Assembly (NCBI GenBank): GCA_019915135.1
Contig: JAHLMK010000018.1
Span: forward strand, 496,001-560,000
Direction: 5' to 3'
Length of the DNA: 64,000 nucleotides
DNA from: Strobilurus pachycystidiatus
Lineage: Eukaryota; Basidiomycota; Agaricomycetes; Agaricales; Physalacriaceae
Shown: one piece after another, positions 1-11,531 of the stretch
Layout of the letters: every line of letters begins with the position of its first letter
Position numbering within the stretch: the first letter of the stretch is position 1
Notes under the pieces: generated by a model
Told to the model about the DNA's origin: nothing
Databases searched by the model: none
Seen by the model: the letters and a program-made list of their open reading frames with translations, nothing else
Made by a program: the position numbers and the translations under genes

Positions 1-756
1 AAGCCTCTGAAGTCGACGACTTCCCGAGGTCCTCGTTGAGCTCCTTCCACAAGTCCGGCCATTCCTTCATCAGAGTCTACAGGTCTTGTGAGTCTGGTAC
101 CCAACTTAAAGCCAAAGTTTACGAACCTGACAACGCGTCCCATGAGTTTTAATACGTTTAGGATCACGCCCTGATCTGGCATGGTCGCACGCAATACAGT
201 AGACCTGAATACCGTCCTTCTGAGAGCCATTACGGGACTGGACAATCTTTGGCTCTTCAATGACAAGGCGATCTATCAAACTGAGGCGAGGTCTACCACC
301 AGACCCGACACCGTTGACCGACTCGCGTGCTTTGGTTGTCGATGGCTGGGTACGGGCGGGGCCTGTAGTCTTGGCTTCCTTCAACTTTGCTTCCGAGATA
401 CGGCGTTCGGCACGAACACGGTCGCGTCGCGCTTGGCCATCAAGCTGAATCTGGAAGGAGGGTGCCATAGAAGGAGGTGGCTATAAGGAGAAACCGCAAA
501 TCAGCATCATTCATGTACATACACGGCTGTAAGCACACACCGAAGGCCAGGGTACAGTTTCATTTTCCTTGTGAATCCGGTGGTATGCCTCACTCAGGGC
601 ACTCGCATGCTGGGTCCAGGCAGCTCTGTCCGGACTTGAGGCCTCTGGAATGGTCTTCTCGATTAAGTCTTGGAGGTTATTGAGGTTGAAGCCTTCTGTC
701 TGTATGAATTTATGATGTGCCTCAAGCAGAACTTGGGTCTGCTGGGCAGTAAGCAT
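1..756 (-). CDS. BED-like zinc-finger protein, C-terminal part cut by window edge
   Basis: Partial gene of unknown function; its 3' end lies beyond base 1. Three exons join in frame: 756..556, 480..127 and 76..1. The introns 481..555 (75 nt) and 77..126 (50 nt) both have GT-AG ends and are phase 0. The protein starts MLTAQQTQ, has a helical N-terminus, then a basic region, then one Cys/His cluster: CIAC, and after a basic stretch KTHGTRC. This CX2C...HX3C layout resembles a BED or C2HC zinc finger, which suggests DNA or RNA binding. After the cluster comes TLMKEWPDLWKEL, an amphipathic stretch. BED-like fingers often come from hAT transposases, but no transposase core is visible here. An in-frame ATG at 897 could be an earlier start; 756 was preferred because the upstream residues look non-coding. 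Confidence 0.6.
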
Positions 757-1343
757 GCTCGCGTGAGCGCGTCGATGTCGAAGCGCTTGTGAACAAAAAA
801 AAGATTGCACTGTGACATGCTGTGACTGATCCTTCCATTCGGCATCCTCCGAGCGGCAACAATCGCTGTTGTCCTCATCCGCTCTCATTGCTCTCAAGGT
901 TGTCTAGCATCAGAGACTTGGTTGTATCATTTTTTGAGTTTCTAACAGGTTCCTAACAGTGGATCTGGGACCCCTTGAGGTGAGATATGTTAATAACATG
1001 TTATTAACACGTGATAAACAGCGTGGTTATTAACGTCCGAGTTTTTTACACAGCACTAGTGGGAGACACACGATCGCGTCCGGTGCTGCGGACCGATTCA
1101 ATGCGGCAGGCATTGGACGCTATTTCAAACTCACGCCGAAGACCGCATGTGTGGCGCAATCACGGTCGACCACGAGTGCGATCAAGGCACTCAATTTATC
1201 TGCCTCCTACCATCACGTCGGTGACACTTGACTTCGAATTGTATTGCATTAACGATGGCGCAAAATATTGCAACCCTGCATCAGCCTGGAGCCATCTCTT
1301 CCTCTCCGACAGTCACTACGACGAGGACCGACCAACCAAGAAA
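757..1343. other. Intergenic, divergent promoter region
   Basis: No convincing gene. The stretch separates two divergent genes and so should hold both promoters. A short AT-rich patch near 985-1030 repeats the motif TTAATAACA/TTATTAACA in alternating orientation. No further element was identified. Confidence 0.4.
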
Positions 1344-3600
1344 ATGATGGAGGTAGGCTCGTTTACATGAGTTGGTGTGCAGAGCAATGTTCATATTTTT
1401 GCAGCCAAACGGAGAGCATAGTGGCCTCTGGCAACAAAACGGTTATACGCCGCGAGCTTCAACCGAAGTCCATTTTACGCGCACCGAATCGCCTGCCCCA
1501 TTCTTACCACAAGATTTTGTCACCGACGAGCCTCCGCTACCTCAGGAGACCACAGTATGTGTCCATCGTCAAGACTCTTCGCTCGGTTTCTGATTGCTAT
1601 GACATTCTCAGAGTACACCAGCATGGCGTTGCGGAGATCCGTTTCATCATGAAATACCCCAGTCGGGTGATCCATGGGAGAAGTGTCTCGACCTGACACA
1701 GCAATACGACAAGGAGATGTGTAAGGCATGGAATGAAGAGGTCGATACCTTGCTGGTCTTCGTTCGCGTCCTTTTCTCTGTTCATTATCTTCTCTGACTA
1801 TACACAGGCTGGTCTCTTCTCAGCTGTAGTAACAGCATTCACCATCGAATCTTACCAATGGCTTCAAACGAGCCCCGAAGACCAGACTGTGATACTTCTT
1901 ACCCAAATTTCTGCCCAGCTCTCCTCTCTCTCCTCTAACGTCACCGTGCCTGCATTGTCACCTACGTCCACTTCATCCTCCATCGCTGCGTCCATCTCGA
2001 ACACGTCTGGCACCCGCATCAACATCTACTGGTTCTTGAGCCTGACGCTCAGTCTCGCCTCCGCCCTCCTTAGCATTCTTTGCAAGCAATGGCTGAGGGA
2101 GTATATGCGCGAGACGAGCCCACTCCCCAAGATTTGTATCGGTATCCGTCAGATGCGGTACGAAGGACTCTGGAAGTGGCAGGTGCCCAACATCATCGCC
2201 TCACTTCCCCTCCTGCTACAATCCGCCTTGGTGCTTTTCTGCGCCGGGATCCTCGAACTCTTGTGGAATATTCGCCCGCTTGTAGCCGCCCTCATCACCG
2301 CTGTGATCGGGGCCCTGTTTCTGTTCGTGGTGGCAACGACAGTGCTGCCGTTCTTCCAGTGGCTGTTCTTCTTCTGGAAGCCCAGTTTGCATAAGGAGCT
2401 GCCTAGTCAGTGCGCATATAAGAGTCCGCAATCCTGGGCTATTTTACGCCTAGGAACATGGATCGCCCAGCTCACGACGCTGGTCCCGACCATTCGCTTC
2501 AAGTTGGCAGGGTCTGGACAGTCCATGCGAGGTTCCATCCTCGAGTTCAAGACGATCTTAAGGAACGTATACGACGAACAATGGGTGGGGTAGGTAAGTT
2601 CAATCAACATCGAGTACGCATGCTGATATCTATTTCAGTTACGACATTGATTGCGCTGTTCATCATGACCTGGCAGGCAAAGGTACCTATGTCGCTCGTG
2701 GTTTGACGTGGATCGATAAAACGTTTGGTGACCGGCAGACCGCTCATCACATCTGGCACTGCCTGCGCGATCTCAAGCCTTCGGATGCAGCACAGGTTGT
2801 TGCGCAATCACATAAGGATATGAAGGAGGTCATATCTCATCGAATTTCAGACCTGATACCGCCGCTCTTGGAGCTCGCCACCACTGTGGAAATCGAAGCG
2901 ACTTCCACGGCAGACCTTTCATTCCAAATAGGAAATACAGCGTCAGAACAGTTTACCCAAAGAGCTCGCTTCCATGGCGTACTTTAGCTTGTACTACTCG
3001 GACGACCGGAGCCCATACCTGGCGTCTTGCCTCGAGCAGTGTCTGCGTGTTATTAACACAGCTCCGGACCACACTTTCGCTAGGCATCCGCAATTGCTGT
3101 ATTACCTCTCGGAGCATCTCGAGACCATAAAGGGTCCACTTTCAGATGGTACGCCTCAGGTTCACGCGCTGTGTCCCAGCACTAATAGATCGTCGATAGA
3201 CCTCGCTGCCCAACTCCATCTTTGCACCAGCAACCTCCTCCATCCTCGAGGAAGGATCGATGAAGCCCATATGCCTCTCGTGATCTCGTCCGTACTGAAG
3301 AAACTCGACCACAGACGTGGTCTCAGCCTTCTTGCTCTAATTACTCCATGGTTACACCACACAGAGGATCACGACCGGGGCCATCGACTGCAGGAGTGCA
3401 TGCGCGCAACGGCGGTGGCGTTTGGAAATATGGTAGGGGAAGTCCAAGAAGATTGGCAGGTGTTGAAGGAGTGGATTGGGTCGTGTGAGAAACGGCTTAA
3501 GGAAAGGGTAGAGGAAGGAGGACGGCAACTGATAATACCGTTTGAGTGGGGTCATCTCAAAAGGAGGGTGCATGCGGCAACGAGTAGGGATACAACCTGA
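1344..3600 (+). CDS. DUF6535 family multi-pass membrane protein
   Basis: Membrane protein of the basidiomycete DUF6535 family; its function is unknown. Exons: 1344..1352, 1405..1554, 1612..1761, 1808 to about 2591, then 2638 onward to the TGA at 3598-3600. The family signature sits across the third intron: DPWEKCLDLTQQYDKEM, a Trp-Asn-Glu-Glu-Val-Asp-Thr-Leu-Leu-Val-Phe stretch, then AGLFSAVVTAFTIESYQWLQ. Three or four more hydrophobic helices follow (ALLSILCKQWLREY, two near 2200-2360). The soluble C-terminal half contains LTWIDKTFGD and HHIWHCLRDL, also typical of the family. Near 2954-2999 the reading frame changes. A 46-nt GT-AG intron (starting GTCAGA, ending TTTAG) restores it, but a frameshift cannot be excluded. 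The start codon is the least certain part. Confidence 0.8.
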
Positions 3601-4039
3601 GCCCTACCTTTGCCTACTTATATATTTGTATTTATTCCTTCGTTTTACGCCTGTATCGGCCAAGGTATGTACGAGGAGAACATGAGTGTATAAGACAGAT
3701 GTCAAGTCTTGATGAATTCTGCCGAGCGTCGTGACTTAATATCAGTAGGCGTTTGTCATAGTGAGGCCAAACCTCCCGACTTCACGCCTCGAGGGTTTAA
3801 TTTAATTATGACATGAAGGCTTATTCTATTTCGCTGTGTCTATCGTCATCATGCGGTGCGGTAAGAGACAGGAGCGACGCGTAGATAGAATCGTGGCGTA
3901 GACAGTAGGCAGGAAGATGCTAGACAAAGCGGTTCTTCAAGCTGAATGAACGCGCGACATATTGGGCCAATGGTAGTTAATTTATCAATCAACACTTGCT
4001 TCAAGGGAGTCATACAGCTCTATGATAGCCACTTGGACA
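3601..4039. other. Intergenic, convergent 3' ends
   Basis: Lies between two genes that converge, so it holds both 3' untranslated regions. AT-rich stretches near 3615-3640 could serve as polyadenylation signals for the DUF6535 gene. Nothing else seen. Confidence 0.4.
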
Positions 4040-6048
4040 TTAGATGAAAATGAGATTTTCAAAGTAATCAAGCAGTCTGTCCACACTCTTCGTCAAGGCA
4101 CCAATGGCCCCATCCGGTCTGACCGCAACGTACTTGATTCCCCTTCCAACATCGTAATGCTTGTACGCGAATCCGTCCGAGTCCAAGTACGCATTTCCAG
4201 CTGCATCAGCGTCCCGGGGAGCGATAATGACGACCTTTATGAGATCCTTCGGGTATTTCTCCAGGTCAGGCGCAGAGTCCCCGAAGACAAGGACGGTATG
4301 GAAAGTAGACCCAAACAGCCCAAACAAGCTGGTCGTCCCCGTCTCTCCCTTCAATCTAGGAGCATCCGGGGCCCTATCCCCCGCCAAGACAACCCCGTCT
4401 TCCCCAGAGCGGTACGGATCCACGGCCACGTTCTCTGCCGCAAAGTCATCCACGATAATAGAGCTTCCGCGGTAGTTGATACCGAACTGACGCAGCTCAA
4501 AGCCACGCTCGGCAGAAGCGAAATTTCCGCCCTTGATTATGGTCTTGCTGTTCGTCAGGGCAGTCGTTTTGTCGAGCATGGCGGCGACGACGGGGTTTCG
4601 CTCCTCGCTGTACGTGTCGAGAAGGGCAGCGGATGCGTGACCTTTGTAGGCCAGAGCGAGTTTCCAGCCGAGGTTGAACTGAGGTCAAATTAGCGAGGGA
4701 GATGACGATGAAGGAAGCAATGACTTACAGCGTCCTGGATACTTGTGTTGAGACCTTGACCGCCCATTGGGCTATGGATGTGACAGGCATCTAAAAATAT
4801 CAGCGAAGGGCCGAAAAGAGAAGCAATGATACATACCTCCAGCAACAAAGACCCGACCGACACTGAATTTGTTCACCATGCGAACGCTAGGACTGTTCAA
4901 CATTGGAGTGTCAGTACAAGCCATTGAAAGAGATGTCGCGGACACTAACGTGAAGCTGCCAAGCCATATCAAGTCTCCAAACTCGATATCAGTGCGACCA
5001 CTAATCTCCTGGAATGTCTTGATCAATCCCTCGCGGCTTCCGCTCGTCGCTGCGACATCAACTTCAGGCCCTCCACACATAACGTTGAAGCGGCCGTCAC
5101 GAGTCTCGAAGGCGCGGAGAGTAATCCTAAATGATGTTTTGATAAGCGGGACATGTTGCCTTAGCAGAAAGACATACCCTTTCGTGTTGCGATCGCCCCA
5201 GACGTGCCAGAACTACATATGAATCGATGTTGGTCTGTATCCGGACGAATGGAGGAAGGAAGACTAACGTTAGGATCGAGCGGGCTCTTGACCCATATAT
5301 CGCCACCAACAAAGGTACCCTCAACTTCCTGGTCTCCAACAAAGGTAAGCCCCAGTTGCTTGCGGACCATACTGTGGGCTCCATCACAGCCGACGAGGTA
5401 GGGAGTGTCGAAAACCTCTTCTACCTCTCCGCTATCGGTCTTCTTGGAGAGACGCGCCGTGACTCCGCTTTCGTTTTGCTCGAATGACACCAGTTTGGTG
5501 TCCAACTCGACCTTGCAGCCATGAGTTCTCTCTAGATGCTCTCGAAGGAAATCTTCGTGGCGATCTTGGCCAAACATGACGGGGTTGTTCTGACATTGAA
5601 GAAAGATCAATATGAAAAGACAAGCAAAGAACGAAATACAAACATATGGGCGATCCGGCGTGTCTTCGGTGAGCTTGATGAATTCTTGGACGCGCTCTTC
5701 GCCGTTGGGCAGGTAGGTCTTGCGCTGCGGTATGCTGCGTCCAACGAGAGGATATATATCAGGAAGAAGTCCGAGGATGCTGTAGAGCTCGAGGGAGCGG
5801 GGCTGAGGGGGTGTCAGACAGCCGACACCGGATGGTCTGGGTGATGCGCACCTGGATGCCTGAGCCCTTGAATCCGACGCGATGGGCCGAGAGCTTGTCG
5901 ATGATACGGACAGGGACACCGTTCTGGAGCAAAGCAATTGCCAGGACGAGGCCAGTCGGTCCAGCGCCGCTCTGTGGATGCCGCATCAGACATGGGCCTA
6001 TTTGCGCGAGAAAAGAGCACGAACGATGAGGATAGGATTGGTGGCCAT
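4040..6048 (-). CDS. FAD-dependent aromatic hydroxylase (phenol 2-monooxygenase-like)
   Basis: Predicted flavoprotein monooxygenase of the class A / phenol hydroxylase group. Members hydroxylate an aromatic ring using NAD(P)H and O2. Nine exons, eight short introns. The N-terminal FAD motif GAGPTG follows MATNPILI, which is split by the first intron. Then come HRVGFKGSGIQ, the DG motif LVGCDGAHSMVRKQLG, and the GD motif GDACHIHSPMGGQGLN followed by QDAFNLGWKLALAYKG. The C-terminal part is the thioredoxin-like domain of the phenol hydroxylase family, with VVIIAPRDADAAGNAYLD and a final VAVRPDGAIGAL. The length, about 560 residues, suits this class. A TATA-like element lies about 55-60 bp upstream of the start at 6048. 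A similar enzyme lies directly upstream on the same strand. The substrate cannot be told from sequence. Confidence 0.9.
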
Positions 6049-6101
6049 TGCTGGTTATGGGGACTGCTAATGATTCAGTCTGTCCAGCTCGCCCATGGCG
6101 C

Positions 6102-6110
6102 CTTTATACG
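6102..6110 (-). promoter_or_regulatory. TATA-like element of the first FAD hydroxylase
   Basis: On the minus strand the sequence reads CGTATAAAGG, about 55-60 bp before the predicted start codon at 6048. Spacing and composition fit a TATA box. Confidence 0.4.
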
Positions 6111-6502
6111 AAATGGTGGGCGAGCGCGATGGTGGTCGGATGCCCAGTCGCACTGATGAGTGTACGTGATGTCGCTGACAAGTTGTGTGTTCGGCTGCCA
6201 TGCGCGCTCACGTGGACAGTGCTGCGCAGCACTACGGCGCGATGCAGGTCGGGATTGACTCACTTCTCGGTGATGAATTATCACGCAGCGTAGAGTACAA
6301 TTCATTTCCTGGCCCCAGCATTTATTTCTATCAGTTTCAGGTGGACTGGTGGAAAGGGTCATGGCCGCTGTATGAAGCCCATCTGAAGAGACCCATCTTC
6401 CCGCTGCACTGTGTTTTGAGGAGCGCATAACACCGGTCTTGGCAATGTGCACCGTCCAAAGAAGCAAGCAAGTCATTCTACGCACGCCATTGTATATTCA
6501 TT

Positions 6503-9024
6503 TCATAACATGAATGCAGCGAAATAGCTCTCAAGATCCTCCGTCCTGTCCAAAGGCGCGACCACGCCAACGTAACCGTCTGGTCGAACCACGACTGTGG
6601 CGCCTTTCGCTGAAACAGCGTACGCCGAATACGCTTGTCCACCCTGCATGCCAGTTGTATCCACATCGTCAATAAAGGCTCTGCACGAGCAAGAGTGAGC
6701 TAAGACTCATTTCAGATTGAGCAACTCACTTCGTCCAATGAGATCTCAAAAACAATGGCAAATCGTTATACCTGAAAAAGTTCTTCGTCACCGCGCTGAT
6801 TGAGATCACATCAAACGCCTCCCGAGCCCAGATTGAAAGAGTCGCCTCCAATTTTCCAGCAAAGTCCTTCACCAAGTTCAACTGCTTTGGATCACATAAA
6901 TCGCCGGTGAAGACAAGAATCTTGAACCGAGTATCCGAGGGAAGGATATCGTGTATGTGGATTGGTCGGGTGTCGGCCGCTCGAAGAACAACGAGTGGTG
7001 GTACGCGCATACCAACAGTCACACCCGGGGCGCTGGCTTGATGCCTTGAGTTCACAAGTTGCGAGTCGGCATAATGTATCCCTATGCCAGTCGTGAACCC
7101 GCCGAACGTCCTGATAGCACTGGATAGTTGGCGAGATTAGACAGTCATGACTTGAATGCTTGCTATGATACTGACGCAACAAACTCTTCGTGAGAAACGC
7201 CATCCTCGCACAGCGCACTCCGAGGTCTGTCAGAGAACAGCTTTGCGTATTTCTTGTCAAAGTAGATTAGATCCTGAGCGTAAGTGCGCCGCTCATCTTC
7301 GTACTATAACATCATGTCATTGTTATGTCATAGAAACGTCCCCACGAAGCGACTCACCGTTTGCAAGATGTCGATACTGGCCCACCCACGCAGCACATAA
7401 ACTAGCTTCCAAGCTAGAGGCATCATTCAGCCTGCGGTCTCCAGTCGGGAACGGCGTGCTTGCCTAGGTTATGCGTATCGTTGATACTCGCATTCATCCC
7501 CTGCCCTAGACGAACATCAAAACACGTAGCGTCGGAATGGGACAGCGTATACGCACCACCCTTGGGAGAATGCGTGTGACAAGCATCGCCGGCAATGAAG
7601 ACACGGTTGTACGCAGAATAGCTCGACGCGACTCGTTGTCCGACTGTGATGAGCCACTGAGCAAAATCTCCGCCGGTACCGTGAAGGAAACCTACTGATG
7701 TATATGGTCCACCAATCAAATCTCTCCGGATCGTTGAAGATGAAAGGTCGGAGGGACTTTCTCGCAACCTGCGGCCGGTCAGCCTTGCGTTCAACGTCGT
7801 CTGCCATTCAAACCCCACCTGAAGCAACCTCTCCGGGCCCATCTTCGACCGGTCGACTCTTCCAGTTACCTTATCAACAAGTTCCGATCCTTCTAGCTGG
7901 ATGTACAGCCGCACTTTGTCTCCTTCTCGAGGGATGACCATGCAGGACCCCTGGTTGGAGTGTATGATCGATTTATGGCGGATGTCGGGAAAGTCTGTAT
8001 CGGGGACCATGTCGATGACGCCCCATATGTATTCCGACTGCTCTCCTTCCATCGCGATGTCAAGGGTTTTGCGGACCCATGAGTGCGCTCCTGCCAGTGG
8101 CCTTTGTCAGTGACTATCTTTCTCGAAATGTCGTAGAGCGTCTCGTACCATCACATCCGACAACGAACTTCGCGTGAAGAACCTCCGCTGGGCTTTCCTC
8201 GGTTGATGTGTTCTGTATGGTTACCTAAAATCAAGGTTGAGTCTACGCCTCACTATCTACCTCCCTAAAGCCTTACTCGGATCGGATATGCATGTGAGTC
8301 CTTCTGGTCTGCTTCTTCCTTCGATATCTCGAGCAAAAGAGGTACCACCGGACGCTCGACCTCCAAATCCATGGTTCGCATTGAGTCTAAGAAGATGGCC
8401 TCGATTGCGCCTTGGTTCAATGTGACCTAGTCCCGAATTCACAATTAGCATCATGAGTGGAGCACCGACATACCTCGAATGGGTACCTGGCGTCCACAAC
8501 GACATCAGGAAGCAAGTCGACAAGCTGATGGTGTAAGGATATGAGCGACATGTCCGTGGTAGAGACGCGTACCTCTATACCGCCTTCAGGCGATGGGTTG
8601 TAAAATGCCTATCAAGTCGATTACTTCGGGATCGCGACGCAGGGAAAAACAGTGCTTGCCGTCATATGCAGCTGATTACCCTCTTCCAGTAGACGGGCGG
8701 CTAAGCCGTGGCTCTAGAAATATGAGGTCAATACATGAGATAGAGCGATGAGGACTCCGTACCTGGAGTACTTCTGTAGTCCTTGGCTGTATACCGTCCG
8801 CCTGTCCGGCGATGACTTTCGATGGCCTACGCAATCAGTCGGATACCTGAGCCGAGTTTTCGCGGAACGCACCGTTTGTCTATAACGCGTATTTTGATAC
8901 CGGCTTTCGCCAGACTGTAAGCGCACATAAGGCCAGCTGGGCCAGCGCCAATGACGAGGACGTCAACATGAGTCTCAAGGATGGGGGACATGGGGAAGAG
9001 CAATTGGGGGATCGCTTCTGGCAC
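6503..9024 (-). CDS. Second FAD-dependent aromatic hydroxylase (phenol 2-monooxygenase-like)
   Basis: A flavoprotein hydroxylase related to its downstream neighbour, with about 12 introns. Motifs in order: VDVLVIGAGPAGLMCAYSLA (FAD dinucleotide fold), then after splicing AGQADGIQPRTTEVLQ, a hallmark of phenol hydroxylases, then HMT-AFYNPSPEGG, the DG region VVGCDGAHSWVRK, the GD motif GDACHTHSPKGGQGMN, and the domain-joining sequence YEDERRTYAQDLIYFDKKYA. The C-terminal thioredoxin-like domain contains TFGGFTTGIGIHYADSQLV and ends VVVRPDGYVGVV. Two introns appear to use GC rather than GT donors (7414..7463 and 8609..8659). Another (7506..7556, 51 nt) is a multiple of three without a stop codon and interrupts the FAD-contact motif. 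An alternative start Met lies at 8991. Probably active; substrate unknown. Confidence 0.88.
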
Positions 9025-10524
9025 CGTGCATTTAAGGCGTCAAGGAGGGAATGTGGGGCGGCTTGTTATACCCGCATATGGGATCCACAGCTGACGAGAC
9101 GGAGTCGTTATTGCTTCAACGGGAAGTGATCCTCCCACCGAACTACACGCTCAACGGGCGAGTTGACGGCAGCCATTCAAGAGAAGTAGGGTTGGCCTGC
9201 TGTTACCTGCGAACGGCATACTTAATACGTATGATTCTTCTGATGAAGGAAACGGAGTTTCGTACTGGTTGAGATAGCGATGCCGTTTCGAGGTGCCTAC
9301 TAATAGGGCTTCATAAAGAAGTCGGTACGGCGTGAGCCGATGTTAGAGAGTGAGAGAGTGAAGAGAGCAGTGAGCGCTATGACACAATGCCAGCGTAAGC
9401 TGCGCCACCATGCCCACAAGCCAGTAATAGCCAGAAGAGGCCAGAAGTCAAGACGTGGGTTTACGACCTACGAGTTGGTGTGGAAAAGGCAAGTGCCGCT
9501 GCGCCCAATGCCGCCCATTGAGCTCCGATCGAAATGCCGCTGCTCGCTTCCCAATTGGGAAATACGTTGAGCGCATGCCGCTAGTGTTGCCGCACGACGT
9601 GATACGAGACGTCTTGAGTCGCGGACCGGGGTATCGTAAGACGTCTCACGACAGCCCCCATCACGATCGTCTTGCGATTGATTACCATTTCCGTCAGCAC
9701 GCCCAAATTTCAGTTCACACCCGTTCACAGCTACTCAAGTAGTAGTACTCGTGATATAGGTATTAGACACAGCAAATATATACAATATAAGATGACTGGT
9801 AGGATAATTCAATGAGCTCACGGAGCTCAGCCACCTTGTTAGTGCCAAGCAAGTCTCAGGGTCACTGTCCGCAACCGTCCGTTCACATCCTCTTCGCAAC
9901 GGATAGCGCTGTTGACATTGTCTTGACGTAGTTCAAATCTTCATGACTTCAGAGAATTGGGCATGCGAAAGGGAAGTCGGAAAACCATGTATATTGGTGT
10001 GAGGAAGAGTCGTGCCCAATCTGGATCATCGTCGTAAGACCGTATAAGACGAGACGGTCGTGAGACCGATTAATTTCCTTATCCGGATCGTAGGACCGTC
10101 TCGATCTCACGACATCGTGCTCTTGCGGCAACACTACATGCCGCTTCCACAAAATGCTCGAGCCCTGTACTCGCCTTCCGCTCATCGAGCCCCCAGGCCG
10201 CCCTGGAGTGTAGACACGGGCTGTCATGACAGACTCCTCCGGCCAGCTCTTAGCCATGTCCCCCTTGTCGCCTTCATCACCGTAGAAACATAAGTCATAA
10301 ACTCGGGTCATGTATCATCTGCTGCATGTCGTAGAAATTGCTGGAAATTCAGAGAAAGTGCTAGAGTGTCTGAATGTATGTTGGACAAGACTGGACTCCA
10401 ATCTGGCGCTGAGTCGAGAGTGCGATCAGTGAGTCATTGAGAATCATCACTTGTCTTTGTACGGCCACGTCAGTTTATATAAAAGGACTTTACCCCCGTC
10501 TTCTGGACTCTCAGCAGTACGAGC
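9025..10524. other. 1.5-kb intergenic region with short inverted repeats
   Basis: No supported gene. Two small inverted repeats are visible. The arms GAGACGTCTT (9606-9615) and AAGACGTCTC (9638-9647) flank a 22-nt loop. The arms CGAGACGGTC (10050-10059) and GACCGTCTCG (10094-10103) flank a 34-nt loop. Both right-hand arms are followed by a CTCACGAC sequence, so they may be copies of one short element or regulator-binding sites. The right end carries the promoter of the AlkB gene. Confidence 0.45.
10476..10485 (+). promoter_or_regulatory. TATA box of the AlkB-like gene
   Basis: TATATAAAAG lies 40-49 bp before the ATG at 10525. A CCACGTCA element sits about 15 bp further upstream (near 10464-10471), which could bind a bZIP or bHLH factor. 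Confidence 0.55.
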
Positions 10525-11441
10525 ATGTCTCAGCCACCATCTTCAAAACGCGGACAATCTAACAGCTCTGTTCTTGGAGTCGGTGACACTATAGCTGAAG
10601 GCGACACGTCTTTGGTTGAGAATCTTCTGGACGATGACTTGGCCGCCACCGCGTTTGAGCAGCTGAAGAGCGAAGTAGCATGGTCCACGATGTACCACCG
10701 AGGTCTGACCTCTTGTCTCCCACAAGTATCTTCACTAACACACCAGCAGGAGGTGAAGTACCTCGACGAGTCGCCGTTCAAGGCGTCATCGAGCCTGATG
10801 GTAGCATACCTCTCTACCGTCATCCCGCAGATGAATCTCCGCCTTTGAACCCCTTCAGTCCGACCGTAGCTCTCATTGCCGCCCGCGCTTCGGCCACATT
10901 GCAGCACCCAGTCAACCACGTCCTGATCCAGCACTACCGTTCCGGCGCCGACTTTATCTCAGAGCACTCCGACAAAACCATCGACGTCGTACGCGGATCC
11001 TCCATCGTAAACGTGTCTTTGGGCGCCCAGCGCACCATGTTCCTTCGCACGAAACGCGACGCTGGTCCAAAAACCGTACAGAGGATCCCGTTGCCACATA
11101 ATAGCATGTTCATCTTGGGGCTTACGAGTAATCGCATCTGGGTGCACGGGATCCACACGGACAACAGGCCTGAGCATCTGAAGGACGTGGAGCAGAGGGG
11201 AGAAAGGATCAGTTTGACGTTCCGTTGGATAGGGACGTATCTGACTCCGGATTCGCAGCACATCTGGGGTCAGGGTGCTACGGGAAAGACGCTCGATGAG
11301 GCGAAGATCGTCGTCAATGGAGGGGAACAGGCTGCTAAGCTCATTGAGGCTTTTGGCAAGGAGAATCGTGACAGTGATTTTGACTGGGACCAAGCTTACG
11401 GTCAAGGTTTCGATGTTTTGCATTTCAATGTACATTCATAA
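10525..11441 (+). CDS. AlkB-like 2-oxoglutarate/Fe(II)-dependent dioxygenase
   Basis: Predicted oxidative demethylase of the AlkB family, which removes alkyl groups from nucleic-acid bases using Fe(II), O2 and 2-oxoglutarate. Two exons. The intron starts GTCTGACC near 10702 and ends CACCAGCAG near 10749. It joins ...STMYHRG to GEVPRRVAVQG, a conserved N-terminal block of fungal AlkB homologues. Iron ligands are visible as the HxD pair in FISEHSDKTID and the distal His in RIWVHGIHTDN. The 2-oxoglutarate-binding arginines fall in GERISLTFRWIG. The core NHVLIQHYRSGADF also matches. The protein (about 290 residues) has no targeting signal that I can see. The overall pattern recalls the ALKBH2/ALKBH3 type, but RNA or protein substrates cannot be ruled out. 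Confidence 0.9.
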
Positions 11442-11531
11442 GGAAATATATCTATCGTAACGACCTAACCTGAAACAAGACTCAACGGCCTCGATAACCT
11501 GAATACACAACAATGTCCGTCTCCGTACTAC

